Below, in pieces: positions 1-7,424 of a DNA stretch of 64,000 nucleotides. Position numbers and translations under genes: made by a program. Origin of the DNA: Lysobacter spongiicola DSM 21749 (lineage in GTDB: Bacteria > Pseudomonadota > Gammaproteobacteria > Xanthomonadales > Xanthomonadaceae); NCBI RefSeq assembly GCF_900167055.1, contig NZ_FUXP01000015.1, forward strand, positions 1 to 64,000. Direction: 5' to 3'. Under the pieces are notes generated by a model, which did not search any database, was not told the origin of the DNA, and saw only the letters and a list, made by a program, of their open reading frames with translations. Position 1 is the stretch's first letter. Each line of letters opens with the position of its first letter.

Positions 1-352
1 GCTCGCGTCGAGCCGGTGCGCTCACCACTTTTTTCGAAGGACGTCCTTGATGACCTCGTTCTCGAGAACCTGCTCGGCCAGCAGCTTCTTCAGCCGGCCG
101 TTCTCGGTCTCAAGCTCCTTCAGGCGCTTGGCATCGGGCACGCTCATGCCGCCGAACTTGCTCCGCCACAGGTAGTACGACGCCTCGCTGAAGCCGTGCT
201 TGCGGCACAGCTCCTTGACCGGCAGTCCGGCCTCGGCCTCGCGCAGGAAGCCGATGATCTGCTCTTCGGAAAAGCGCTTCTTCACGTCCAATCTCCTCGC
301 TTTGGGGAATTGGACTCCAGATCGCCGTGCTACTCAAAACCGGGGGGACGTC
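1..352 (-). mobile_element. IS3-family insertion sequence, left part only
   Basis: The window opens inside an IS3-type element read on the minus strand. The visible part holds OrfA and about 60 bases ahead of it; the OrfB integrase should lie before position 1. The tip is probably the C-run followed by a short T-run at about 331-352 (minus strand), which resembles IS3-family terminal repeats. The second terminal repeat and the target duplication cannot be seen, so the exact boundary is inferred. Confidence 0.6.
22..291 (-). CDS. IS3-family transposase OrfA
   Basis: This 89-residue protein is the DNA-binding OrfA of an IS3-family transposase. Residues about 5-50 form the helix-turn-helix, with a KELCRKHGFSEASYYLWRSK motif, and a leucine-rich coiled-coil helix (about 57-85) follows for dimerisation. 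The gene ends LRKKW-stop, and the run AAAAAAG just before the stop (positions 34-28, minus strand) is the usual A-AAA-AAG slippery site at which IS3 elements shift -1 to make the OrfAB transposase. OrfB lies off the left edge, so whether the element is intact cannot be judged. Confidence 0.9.
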   Translation of the reverse strand: MDVKKRFSEEQIIGFLREAEAGLPVKELCRKHGFSEASYYLWRSKFGGMSVPDAKRLKELETENGRLKKLLAEQVLENEVIKDVLRKKW

Positions 353-478
353 GCCAGCTCCGAACTGAGGACAATCGCCCGTGGCCAATCCTAAACCATT
401 ACCTTTGGTGCCGAGAGCCGTGTGCCCTGAACGAAACGTCTGCTTTGGGTCGGAAGCGGACGTGGCAAATGCGCAATC

Positions 479-799
479 CTACTCACACCCAACCCCATCC
501 CCATCCCGATCCAGATGCCGCCCATACCCCGGCTCCCCCGCCCTCACCGGCGCGGCACCTGCCGCCCTCGCTTCCGAACAGTTGGCATACGCACCGCCTG
601 AAGCCGCGCGCGATGGCGCATAGCCGGACGACAGCGAAGATGCAGGCGCAGGCGCGCTAGGCGCGCGGTGACAGTGGTAGTCGCCCGTCTTCCGGTTGGT
701 GTGGCAGCCTTGGGCGTTCAAGCCGCCCCCATGCGCCAACGCCGTGACTGGCACTGCAAGCAATGCCAGCAGCAGAACGCTGGCAACGATCGTCTTCAT
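479..799 (-). CDS. Exported Excalibur-domain (YHCH-type) small protein
   Basis: The product is a 106-residue exported protein. An N-terminal signal peptide (about residues 1-22, ending near ALAHG) is followed by GCHTNRKTGDYHCHR, a motif common in small secreted proteins of this type, and a Ser/Pro/Ala linker. The C-terminal 35 residues are an Excalibur domain, NCSEARAAG...DRDGDGVGCE, whose Dx(D/N)xDG loop is predicted to bind calcium. The ATG at 799 was preferred over a longer upstream reading because it has AGGGGGC just before it and starts the signal peptide. The gene is divergent from the ECF sigma gene. The cell role of this family is not established. Confidence 0.85.
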   Translation of the reverse strand: MKTIVASVLLLALLAVPVTALAHGGGLNAQGCHTNRKTGDYHCHRAPSAPAPASSLSSGYAPSRAASGGAYANCSEARAAGAAPVRAGEPGYGRHLDRDGDGVGCE

Positions 800-975
800 A
801 TAGCCCCCTGTATGAAGCCCTCCCGGATCACGGGGAGGTATGGACCCAAACGGCACCGGGTCCAATGAGGGGCCAGCATGCACCTGTTGGCATCCCGAGA
901 TCGCGCTGCGCCCATTGAACCGTTTCCCCGCTCCCGCGCACCTAACATGCAAAGGGGTACACAGGGCGGCAGCCA

Positions 976-1542
976 TTGAACCGGGACAGCGAGCGGCTCT
1001 TCGACGAATACCTGGTCACGGCCGCGGCGACGGGCGATCGACAGGCGTACGTCCGGCTGGTGGAGCGTTGGCAGCCGCGGCTGCTGCGCCATGCGTGGCG
1101 GGTGCTCGGCGATGCGGAGCGTGCGCGGGACATGGTGCAGGAGGCATGGGTCGAGATCCTGCGCGGGCTGGGCCGGCTGGATGACGCGGCGGCCTTCCCC
1201 GCATGGGCGTTCCGCATCGTGACGCGTCGCTGCCAGCGCCAGTTCCATCGCAATGCCCGCGAGCCCTTCGAGCCCGAGGAGGCCGGCGAAGGCATGGAGC
1301 CCGAGCTCCCCCGGCACCACTCCGCCGAATTCGCCGCCGAGCTCGCCATCGTGATGCAGGCGGTCGGCGCGTTGCTGGCACCGCAGCGCGCGGCACTCGC
1401 GCTGTTCTACATCGAAGACCTGAGCGTGGCGGAGATCGCCGTCGCACTCGACGTTCCACCGGGAACGGTCAAGACCCGGCTCATGCATGCGCGGCGCAAG
1501 GTCCGCGCGCTACTTGAAGGATGCAGCGATGAACAACGTTGA
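976..1542 (+). CDS. ECF-type RNA polymerase sigma factor
   Basis: This 188-residue sigma-70-family factor has only regions 2 and 4, as in ECF sigmas. Region 2 is seen at about residues 12-80 (RLVERWQPRLLRHAWRVLGD, ARDMVQEAWVEI, with the -10 recognition part FPAWAFRIVTRRC). Region 4 is at about 125-180 (LAPQRAALALFYIEDLSVAEIAVALDVPPGTVKTRLMHARRKV), a helix-turn-helix that binds the -35 element. The start is a TTG. Its end overlaps the next gene by 14 nt, so the two are co-translated; the partner is a DUF6768 membrane protein that may hold the sigma factor inactive. That regulatory link is inferred. Confidence 0.9.
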   Translation: MNRDSERLFDEYLVTAAATGDRQAYVRLVERWQPRLLRHAWRVLGDAERARDMVQEAWVEILRGLGRLDDAAAFPAWAFRIVTRRCQRQFHRNAREPFEPEEAGEGMEPELPRHHSAEFAAELAIVMQAVGALLAPQRAALALFYIEDLSVAEIAVALDVPPGTVKTRLMHARRKVRALLEGCSDEQR

Positions 1543-1915
1543 TGATCTGATCGGCCGCGCTCTCACCGACGAGGACCGGGCGCTGCTCGCCCGCCACGGC
1601 GAGCCCGGCTATGTTGCACAGGCCTTCGGGCTGTTCCGCGGCCCGATGGGCTGGGCCGTGTGGGTGGCCTACATCGTAGGGGTGCTGGCTTTCCTGGCGG
1701 GTGCCTACGCGGTATGGCAGATGGTGGCCACGGCCGATCTGCTCTCGGCCGTGAAGTGGGGCGTCGGGGCAGTGCTGCTGTTCCAGCTCACCACGATGAC
1801 CAAGGGCTTCATGGGCAGCCACATGGAGGCCAACCGCATGCTGCGCGAGCTCAAGCGCGTGGAGTTGCAGTTGTCGCTACTGCGGGCGGACAGGGCTGGG
1901 GAGCAGGGGCGCTAG
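1529..1915 (+). CDS. DUF6768 family membrane protein, possible ECF partner
   Basis: This 128-residue protein starts NNVDDLIGRALTDEDRALL, the family's cytoplasmic N-terminal stretch. Two membrane helices follow at about residues 45-68 and 74-92, then a charged amphipathic tail with HMEANRMLRELKRVELQLSLL. The ATG at 1529 lies inside the end of the sigma gene. Placement right after an ECF sigma gene, together with an N-terminal cytoplasmic segment and two membrane helices, is the arrangement expected of an anti-sigma factor. No zinc-binding anti-sigma motif is present, so that function is an inference. Confidence 0.75.
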   Translation: MNNVDDLIGRALTDEDRALLARHGEPGYVAQAFGLFRGPMGWAVWVAYIVGVLAFLAGAYAVWQMVATADLLSAVKWGVGAVLLFQLTTMTKGFMGSHMEANRMLRELKRVELQLSLLRADRAGEQGR

Positions 1916-1967
1916 CCTCTGGCGCTATGCTTGTTGCCGTCAATCCACTCTGCAGGGATACACCACG

Positions 1968-2735
1968 ATGCAAAGCACCGGACGCCTGATTGCCCTCGTT
2001 ACAGCCGCCCTGTTGGGCGCGTGCCAGAACCCCGGCGAAGCGCCATCATCGCAGGGGGCGGAAGCCATGAGCGCCGATCCGCCATCATCGACCTCGACCG
2101 CCCAGGCAGTAGGTGCCACGGAGGCCGCAACGACGGCGCCAGGAATCACCCCGATCGTCGCACTCGATTCGATTGGCGCGACGAAGGAGTTCCTTGAGCG
2201 CACCCTCGGCGAGTCGACATACGAGACACCGGACGAGGCGCGCTACACGGTCGACGGATGCGATGTCAGCGTGGGATTCCACGACCGCGCCGTTTCGATG
2301 ATCAGTATCGACCTTCAAGAAGGCTGCCGATTCGATGTGTCCGGACTGACGGGCACGCAAAGCGACGTAGTGATCGACGGACCGTTGACCTTCGGGGAGT
2401 TCGAGCAGCTGTTCGGTGAGGCTGACTACCGTGCGCCCTGCCTCGCCAGTTGCGGGAATGCATACGACCCCTACGTGGACGCGGTCGTCGGGGGCTCACG
2501 GGCGAACGGCGTCATCGACGTGTCCGCACACTCCGTATTCGTGAACGATTCGGTGATCCAGGCAGCCAACGAATGGCGCGATGAGCTGACAGCGGAACGC
2601 GGCGAAGACTACGTGTTCGAGACGCAGTTCAACTGCACGCGGGAGCACAACGCCGTCGCGCGAAGGATCTTCGCCCGGATCGAGGTCCACAGCTTGCAGT
2701 TCGGCCGGGAGCTGGGCACCTACGAGTGCGGATGA
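1968..2735 (+). CDS. Putative lipoprotein of unknown function
   Basis: The 255-residue product has a lipoprotein signal peptide with lipobox LLGAC (Cys at about residue 19). A 40-residue Ser/Thr/Ala-rich linker of the kind that spans periplasm or cell surface follows. The remaining region (about 65-255) is globular with no recognised domain. It contains paired cysteines (CLASCGN, and FNC...YECG at the end), which suggests disulfides. It stands alone downstream of the sigma/DUF6768 pair and converges on the threonine-aldolase-like gene. No function can be assigned. Confidence 0.75.
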   Translation: MQSTGRLIALVTAALLGACQNPGEAPSSQGAEAMSADPPSSTSTAQAVGATEAATTAPGITPIVALDSIGATKEFLERTLGESTYETPDEARYTVDGCDVSVGFHDRAVSMISIDLQEGCRFDVSGLTGTQSDVVIDGPLTFGEFEQLFGEADYRAPCLASCGNAYDPYVDAVVGGSRANGVIDVSAHSVFVNDSVIQAANEWRDELTAERGEDYVFETQFNCTREHNAVARRIFARIEVHSLQFGRELGTYECG

Positions 2736-2766
2736 CCGTCGCACGTATGTAACTTGGCGTAACGCG

Positions 2767-3945
2767 TCAACCTGCCAGCGCACCCACGAACACCCGCGCC
2801 AGCTCTTCAGGCGATCGACGCAGGAGCGACGTATTGACCATCAGCGGCAATTCGTCGGTGCCGGACATGGCGTGGGGCAGGTCGACACCCTGCTCCGCCA
2901 CCCGCTGCACCCACGCACGGGGTTCTACGCCCGGGACCTTCATCACCAGGCGGCAGGTACCCCCTGGCGGCTTGCGGAACTGGAAGCGGCCGTCGGCGCG
3001 TAGCCGTTCCGCCAGCTCGTCGGCGGTTTGCCATGCCTTGGCGTAGTCGGTTTCGTAGCTCGTGGCGTAATGGCTCGCCACTGCCGCCTGCGGCCAGGCG
3101 TAGGGCATGCCGCCGCCGAACATGCGCCGGGTGTGGAACAGGCCTTCGATGACGCTGGCGTCGCCGGCGAGGATGGCGCCGGCGCCAGCATTGAAGTGCT
3201 TCCACAGCGAGACGTAGACGGTGTCGAACAGAGCCGCATGCTCCCGCACGCTGCGTCCGGAGTGCTGGGGCAGGTTGAACATGCGGGCGCCGTCCAGGTG
3301 CAGCCGGATGCCTTGCTCACGGGCGCGCTCGCAGACGCGCACCAGCTCGTCGAACTCGACCATCTGGTGCCCCCGTCGCCGCACCGGGTTTTCGATCGAG
3401 ATCACGCCTACCCCTGTTTCCACCCGGCCACTGGCCGAGCGCCCGAGCCACTGCTCCACTTCCACCAGTTCGATCGTGCTTCGACCGGCAGCCAGCGGGA
3501 TCAGGTTCAACCCGCTGAGGGTGCTGGCCGCATCGCCGCTGTCGTTGTAGAGGTGGCTTTCGGCCTGCACCAGCACGCGGCGCTCTTCCCCCGCCAGGGT
3601 GCGGACGGCGATGTGGTTGGCCAGGGTGCCGGTGGGCAGGAATATCGCGGCCTCCTTTCCGAGCAGCCCCGCGAAGGTCCGCTCCAGCGACTCGATATTC
3701 CCGCCCAACGAGTAGTAGTCGGCTTCGAAGTCGGGCGCCGAGACCACGTCGCGAAGCAGCGTCGCGTACTCCAGCGGGCTCAGGTTCAAGCCGTCCCAGG
3801 TGAAGTTGACGCGCTGGAACAGCTCATTCGCGCTGTTGCTGGCAACTGACGCAGCACTGAAAGCAGCGGCAGGACCGGTCATGTGACCCACCAGCGGCAA
3901 AGCGGCGGCCAGTCCACTCGTGGCCAGGAAATGTCGGCGATCCAT
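2767..3945 (-). CDS. Threonine aldolase/beta-eliminating lyase family protein with Tat-type signal
   Basis: This is a fold-type I PLP enzyme of the threonine aldolase (beta-eliminating lyase) family, 392 residues. Landmarks are PTGTLANHIAVRTLAG near 104-119, HLDGARMFNLP near 216-226 (the Asp binds the PLP nitrogen) and VYVSLWKHFNAGAGA near 243-257, where Lys249 is the expected Schiff-base lysine. The N-terminus reads DRRHFLATSG followed by a hydrophobic stretch and AAA, a twin-arginine signal, so the enzyme is probably exported folded. The ATG at 3945 was chosen because it begins this signal and has GGAG upstream. Substrate is unknown; low-specificity threonine aldolases are normally cytoplasmic. 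Confidence 0.85.
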   Translation of the reverse strand: MDRRHFLATSGLAAALPLVGHMTGPAAAFSAASVASNSANELFQRVNFTWDGLNLSPLEYATLLRDVVSAPDFEADYYSLGGNIESLERTFAGLLGKEAAIFLPTGTLANHIAVRTLAGEERRVLVQAESHLYNDSGDAASTLSGLNLIPLAAGRSTIELVEVEQWLGRSASGRVETGVGVISIENPVRRRGHQMVEFDELVRVCERAREQGIRLHLDGARMFNLPQHSGRSVREHAALFDTVYVSLWKHFNAGAGAILAGDASVIEGLFHTRRMFGGGMPYAWPQAAVASHYATSYETDYAKAWQTADELAERLRADGRFQFRKPPGGTCRLVMKVPGVEPRAWVQRVAEQGVDLPHAMSGTDELPLMVNTSLLRRSPEELARVFVGALAG

Positions 3946-3976
3946 CGGTGTGCTCCGCGGTTGGGCTACGGGTTGG

Positions 3977-4456
3977 TCAGGCGGATCCCTTCTTCGGCGA
4001 GACCCACATCGAGATGATGGCGCGGAACACCCGCTCACCGTGGGTATCGGTCACCACCACCTCGACATCGTAGTTCCCTGCGCGGCCCCAGTCGGGCGTG
4101 CCTTCGACCGGACGGGCGATGGCCACCACCGACGTCGTCGCCTTTTTCAGGTATTCGACCGTCATCCCCTTCGGGATCCATCGGTGGGTCGGCGGGATGG
4201 TGACTTCGGTCATCGTCCCGCCGGCCAGTTCGGCCATGTTGCACATCGCAATCGCGTGGACGGTGCCGATGTGGTTGAGCACCTTGCGCCGCTTGCGCAC
4301 CGCTACTTCGCAATACCCGGGCCGCAACTGCAGGAACCGGGGGCTGACGCTGCTGAAGTAGGGTGCCTTCAGGCACAACAGCACGCCGAAGAGCCACTTG
4401 CCACCGGGCATCGAGGCGAGGCTGGTCCAGATGTCGATCGTCCTGCGCTTGCCCAT
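3977..4456 (-). CDS. Hotdog-fold DUF4442 protein (thioesterase-like)
   Basis: A 159-residue single-domain protein of the DUF4442 hotdog superfamily, related to PaaI-type acyl-CoA thioesterases. Visible family features are an N-terminal helical stretch (DIWTSLASMPGGKWLFG), the central helix segment NHIGTVHAIAMCNMAELAGG and later beta strands (MTVEYLKKATTSVVAIA and GNYDVEVVVTDTHGERVFRA). No signal peptide or membrane helix is present, so it should be cytoplasmic. It ends 31 nt upstream of the PLP-enzyme gene on the same strand and may be co-transcribed with it. The substrate is not predictable. Confidence 0.8.
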   Translation of the reverse strand: MGKRRTIDIWTSLASMPGGKWLFGVLLCLKAPYFSSVSPRFLQLRPGYCEVAVRKRRKVLNHIGTVHAIAMCNMAELAGGTMTEVTIPPTHRWIPKGMTVEYLKKATTSVVAIARPVEGTPDWGRAGNYDVEVVVTDTHGERVFRAIISMWVSPKKGSA

Positions 4457-4542
4457 GCGGTTGGCCCTTCACTCGCCCCGGTTGAAGGCGGGGCTGACCA
4501 TACCATGGTGTATGGGCGCGCCGGACGCACAAAGCTGCGGCT

Positions 4543-5523
4543 CTAGGGCCGATGCCGCCGATGGATACGGGCGCGTGCAATGCCCAACCCGATGATCACC
4601 AGCGAGTACCCCGCCGACACACCCAGCAGCCTGGCCTGTGACCAGTCGCCGTGCTTCGACCAGAACAGCATGCCGACGAAGCTGGCCATCACTGCGGCAT
4701 AAACGATGCCATGGCGCAGCAGCGCCGTGCGCTCGGACGGGCTGCGGGCACGGCGCATGGCGCGCCGCACGTCGATGACGACGGCGCCGACCACCACCGC
4801 GAGTGCTGCCAGCACGGTACCAACGGCTCCCAGCGCCCATTTGCCGGCAGTGGCCGTGGCTGCCGTTGCGGCGGCGGCATCGCGTGGCCCCAGCGAGCCG
4901 ACCACCAGGGCCGCGAACGCCAGGCCGGGGGCACTGTGGCGTGCCACGTCCGCCACCTGCGCCAGCAACTCCGACTGCAGGCCCTCGCGCGCACGCTGCA
5001 ACCGTTTGCGCACGGCGCCATCGCTCAGCCCCAGCAGGCTTGCCACCTGCTGACTGCTCTGGCCCTCGCGGTAGAACAGCAGCAGTACTTCGCGGCTGTC
5101 GTCCGGCACCGCGTCCAGCGCACGCGCCAGTTGCTCGGATCGCTGCCTGTCCTGCATCCAGGCCTCGGGATCCGGACCGGTGGCGGCCGCCCCCGCAATG
5201 CGCGAGTCCTCGGTATCGAGCGCGACCTCCTGGTGGCGGCGACGCCGCAGGTGGTCGATTGCCTCGTTCCGCGTGACCTGCCGCAACCACGGCAGCAGGC
5301 TTTCCGGGTTCTGCATCGACGCCAGCCGCTGCCAGGCTTTTACATAGGTGTTCTGGGCGATGTCCTCGCTCAGCTGCACGTCGCGGGTGACGGCCAGCGC
5401 AATAGTGGCCACCGTCTTCTGCGTCGCCAGCACCAACCGTGCAAAGGCATTGCGGTCACCCCGCTGCGCGGCGAGGAAGTCCGCGGGGGCGACCGGGCTG
5501 GTGGTGGGGTTGGCAGTGTTCAT
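4543..5523 (-). CDS. ECF sigma factor with C-terminal membrane domain
   Basis: The 326-residue product is a sigma-70-family ECF factor fused to a membrane segment. Region 2 covers about residues 20-95 (ARLVLATQKTVATIA, SEDIAQNTYVKAWQRLASM, LPWLRQVTRNEAIDHLRRRR). Region 4 covers about 130-185 (VPDDSREVLLLFYREGQSSQQVASLLGLSDGAVRKRLQRARE). After it come an Ala-rich hydrophobic stretch (198-212) and three strong membrane helices (about 228-251, 271-289, 298-317), ending in a basic tail RARIHRRHRP. The ATG at 5523 begins the usual acidic/Ala N-terminus. No anti-sigma gene is adjacent; the membrane part may do that job in cis, which is inferred. Confidence 0.85.
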   Translation of the reverse strand: MNTANPTTSPVAPADFLAAQRGDRNAFARLVLATQKTVATIALAVTRDVQLSEDIAQNTYVKAWQRLASMQNPESLLPWLRQVTRNEAIDHLRRRRHQEVALDTEDSRIAGAAATGPDPEAWMQDRQRSEQLARALDAVPDDSREVLLLFYREGQSSQQVASLLGLSDGAVRKRLQRAREGLQSELLAQVADVARHSAPGLAFAALVVGSLGPRDAAAATAATATAGKWALGAVGTVLAALAVVVGAVVIDVRRAMRRARSPSERTALLRHGIVYAAVMASFVGMLFWSKHGDWSQARLLGVSAGYSLVIIGLGIARARIHRRHRP

Positions 5524-5602
5524 CGTCGACCAATGATGGGAGGTTGCCTCGAATAACGAGCGGGCACGGCGGATGTGACAGGCGCCAACGGGGTAATGGG
5601 CA

Positions 5603-6928
5603 CTAAGGCCGCGGAGCGGCTCCATCCTTCGCGAACCGGATGATCAGCCCTGCCCGGTCGTCCGTGGCCCAGATGGCCCCATCGTGCGCGACGGCCAGTC
5701 CCACCGGCGAGCCCTGGGGTCGTCGCCCTTTGCGCAGCCCCCAGCCGGGCGTCAGCGTCACCGGTGTCGCGGCGGGGCCTGCGCCGTATGCGCGCGACCC
5801 GCCGCCGTAGTAGTGGAAGCGGGCGTTCCGGTCCGCGATCGGCACCCCGTCCCCGTCTACCGCGAACGATACGATGCGGCCGCCAACGGAGCGGTGCCCG
5901 TGGAAGGTCATGAGCATGCGGCCGTGCAGTGCGGGGAACATCGCGCCGTCGTACCAGAGCAGATCAAGCGGCGCTGCGTGCGGAGGCAGGAGGACGCGCG
6001 GCGCGGTGTGCGCGCTCCCGCGGCAGTCCATGGCCGTGCCCGAACGCCAGGCGGGCGCGGGCGTGGCGATGTCCATGCAGTAGGGCCACCCGTAGTGCCG
6101 CCCCGCTTCGATGACGTTGAGCTCTTCGAAGGGCGACCACCGCGTGGGCAGGTCGAAACTGTTCTCGGCCTGTACGACGGTGCCGGATGGATGCACTGCA
6201 AGCGCGACCGAGTTCCGCAGCCCCTTCGCATGCACGGTGTAGTCCGGGCTCCATTGGCCCGGGCCGACGGCTTCATAGCGACGGATGCTGGCGGCGTGTT
6301 CGCCGGTCTCGCTTTCCGTGCAACGGGGGCCGGCAGCATTCCCCTGCTCGTCCGCGCACTGATCCGACAACGCCCCTACGTTGACCAGGAGCGCACCGTC
6401 GGGCGCGAACACGAACTTCGACAGCGGGTGGCGATGCAGGTGGAGCGCATTGTCGGGCAGTCCGGAAATGACTACCTCGACGCTGGCCGCCGGGTCCGGT
6501 GAAGCAGGATCGAACCGGATGATCCGGCTCATCTCCCCGACATAGACCAGCCCTTCGGGTCCACGTGCCAGTGCATGCGGCACATGCAGGTCGCCCAGCA
6601 GGCGTTCTACCTCGGGTGCCCGCCCCGGTTGCAGCGTCAGCTTCCAGACGGCACCGCGCGGCCGGTCCCACGCGCCGAGATCGCTGACCAGCCATTCGGT
6701 CTCGCTCAACTGCAGCAGGGAGCGCGGCAATCTGATCGGGCGTGTCCGGTCCTGCCTGGTGGGACCCAGTACCAAGCCCGCGCACATGCCGTGGACGGTG
6801 CCGATGTCCAGGCGCGGCAGTCCGCCGCATTCCCCTTCCAGACCGGTGTGGAACTCTCGCGCGTGCAACGGCTGGACAAACAGCACCGCCGCCAGCAGCG
6901 CCGCGAACCTGCCTGTTGCCCCTGTCAT
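5603..6928 (-). CDS. Exported PQQ-type sugar/sorbosone dehydrogenase-like beta-propeller
   Basis: A 441-residue exported protein of the soluble glucose/sorbosone dehydrogenase (NHL-like beta-propeller) superfamily. After a signal peptide (about 1-23, ending LHAREF) the propeller blades show family landmarks: LHRHPLSKFVFAPDGALLVNVG, AKGLRNSVALAVHPSG, NVIEAGRHYGWPYC and PVGLAVAHDGAIWATDDRAG. Members use PQQ to oxidise sugars in the periplasm, but many are orphan. The ATG at 6928 lies 11 nt after the CsaA-like gene, so the two form an operon; a TTG five codons upstream is an alternative start. No PQQ synthesis genes are in the window. Confidence 0.8.
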   Translation of the reverse strand: MTGATGRFAALLAAVLFVQPLHAREFHTGLEGECGGLPRLDIGTVHGMCAGLVLGPTRQDRTRPIRLPRSLLQLSETEWLVSDLGAWDRPRGAVWKLTLQPGRAPEVERLLGDLHVPHALARGPEGLVYVGEMSRIIRFDPASPDPAASVEVVISGLPDNALHLHRHPLSKFVFAPDGALLVNVGALSDQCADEQGNAAGPRCTESETGEHAASIRRYEAVGPGQWSPDYTVHAKGLRNSVALAVHPSGTVVQAENSFDLPTRWSPFEELNVIEAGRHYGWPYCMDIATPAPAWRSGTAMDCRGSAHTAPRVLLPPHAAPLDLLWYDGAMFPALHGRMLMTFHGHRSVGGRIVSFAVDGDGVPIADRNARFHYYGGGSRAYGAGPAATPVTLTPGWGLRKGRRPQGSPVGLAVAHDGAIWATDDRAGLIIRFAKDGAAPRP

Positions 6929-6939
6929 GGTTGCGATCT

Positions 6940-7278
6940 TCAAAGCAGCCGGGTTCCCAACGGCACCGGCCGATCGGGCACGCAGAGCGCGACCTCACCC
7001 TGCTCGTTGTCGAAGCCGGTCACCAGGCATTCCGACATCAGCGGGCCGATCTGCTTGCGCGGGAAGTTGACGACCGCGACCACCAGTTTCCCCACCAGCT
7101 CCTCCGGCGTGTAAAGCGCAGTGATCTGCGCGCTGCTCTTCCTGGTGCCGATGGCCTCGCCGAAGTCCACCTGCAGGACATAGGCCGGCTTCCTGGCCTC
7201 CTTGAACAAGGACGCGCTGGTGATGCGCCCGACGCGGAGCTCGACTTTGAGGAAGTCTTCGAAGGTGATGTCGTCCAT
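6940..7278 (-). CDS. csaA: CsaA-type tRNA-binding domain protein
   Basis: This 112-residue protein consists of a single tRNA-binding (EMAP-II/CsaA) OB-fold domain: LKVELRVGRITSASLFKEAR, AYVLQVDFGEAIGTRKSSAQI and KLVVAVVNFPRKQIGPLMSE are the typical strands, with VPLGTRLL at the end. Bacterial CsaA has been described as a tRNA-binding protein and export-related chaperone. The length matches stand-alone family members (about 110). The ATG at 7278 begins MDDITFEDF, the usual N-terminus; upstream in-frame codons are Pro-rich and unlike the family. It is the first gene of a two-gene unit with the sorbosone-dehydrogenase-like gene. Confidence 0.85.
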   Translation of the reverse strand: MDDITFEDFLKVELRVGRITSASLFKEARKPAYVLQVDFGEAIGTRKSSAQITALYTPEELVGKLVVAVVNFPRKQIGPLMSECLVTGFDNEQGEVALCVPDRPVPLGTRLL

Positions 7279-7424
7279 CGGGAATGGCGGTACGGGAGGG
7301 GCGGTCGGGCGATTATCGGGCCGTCCCGTACCCCGCGCGAGTTCAACGCCCTCGACCCTAGCATTCACGGCGCCGGCACCGTCGCTCTGCGAAAACTCCG
7401 GCTTCTTCTACATGAGCCAAGCCC

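Noticed and set aside
110-388. Second frame within the IS element as a separate OrfB or resistance gene.
   Set aside because: Its translation is low-complexity and lies antiparallel to or out of frame with OrfA; the real OrfB is expected left of position 1.
796-1488. Minus-strand frame spanning the ECF sigma gene.
   Set aside because: The plus-strand sigma-factor motifs are unmistakable and the minus-strand frame is Gln/His/Arg-rich with no domain.
3028-3849. Long plus-strand open frame antisense to the threonine-aldolase-like gene (and similar long frames elsewhere, e.g. 22386-24332 opposite ftsH).
   Set aside because: High GC content makes long antisense frames common; translations are rich in Arg/Ala/Gln and show no domain, whereas the opposite frame has clear motifs.
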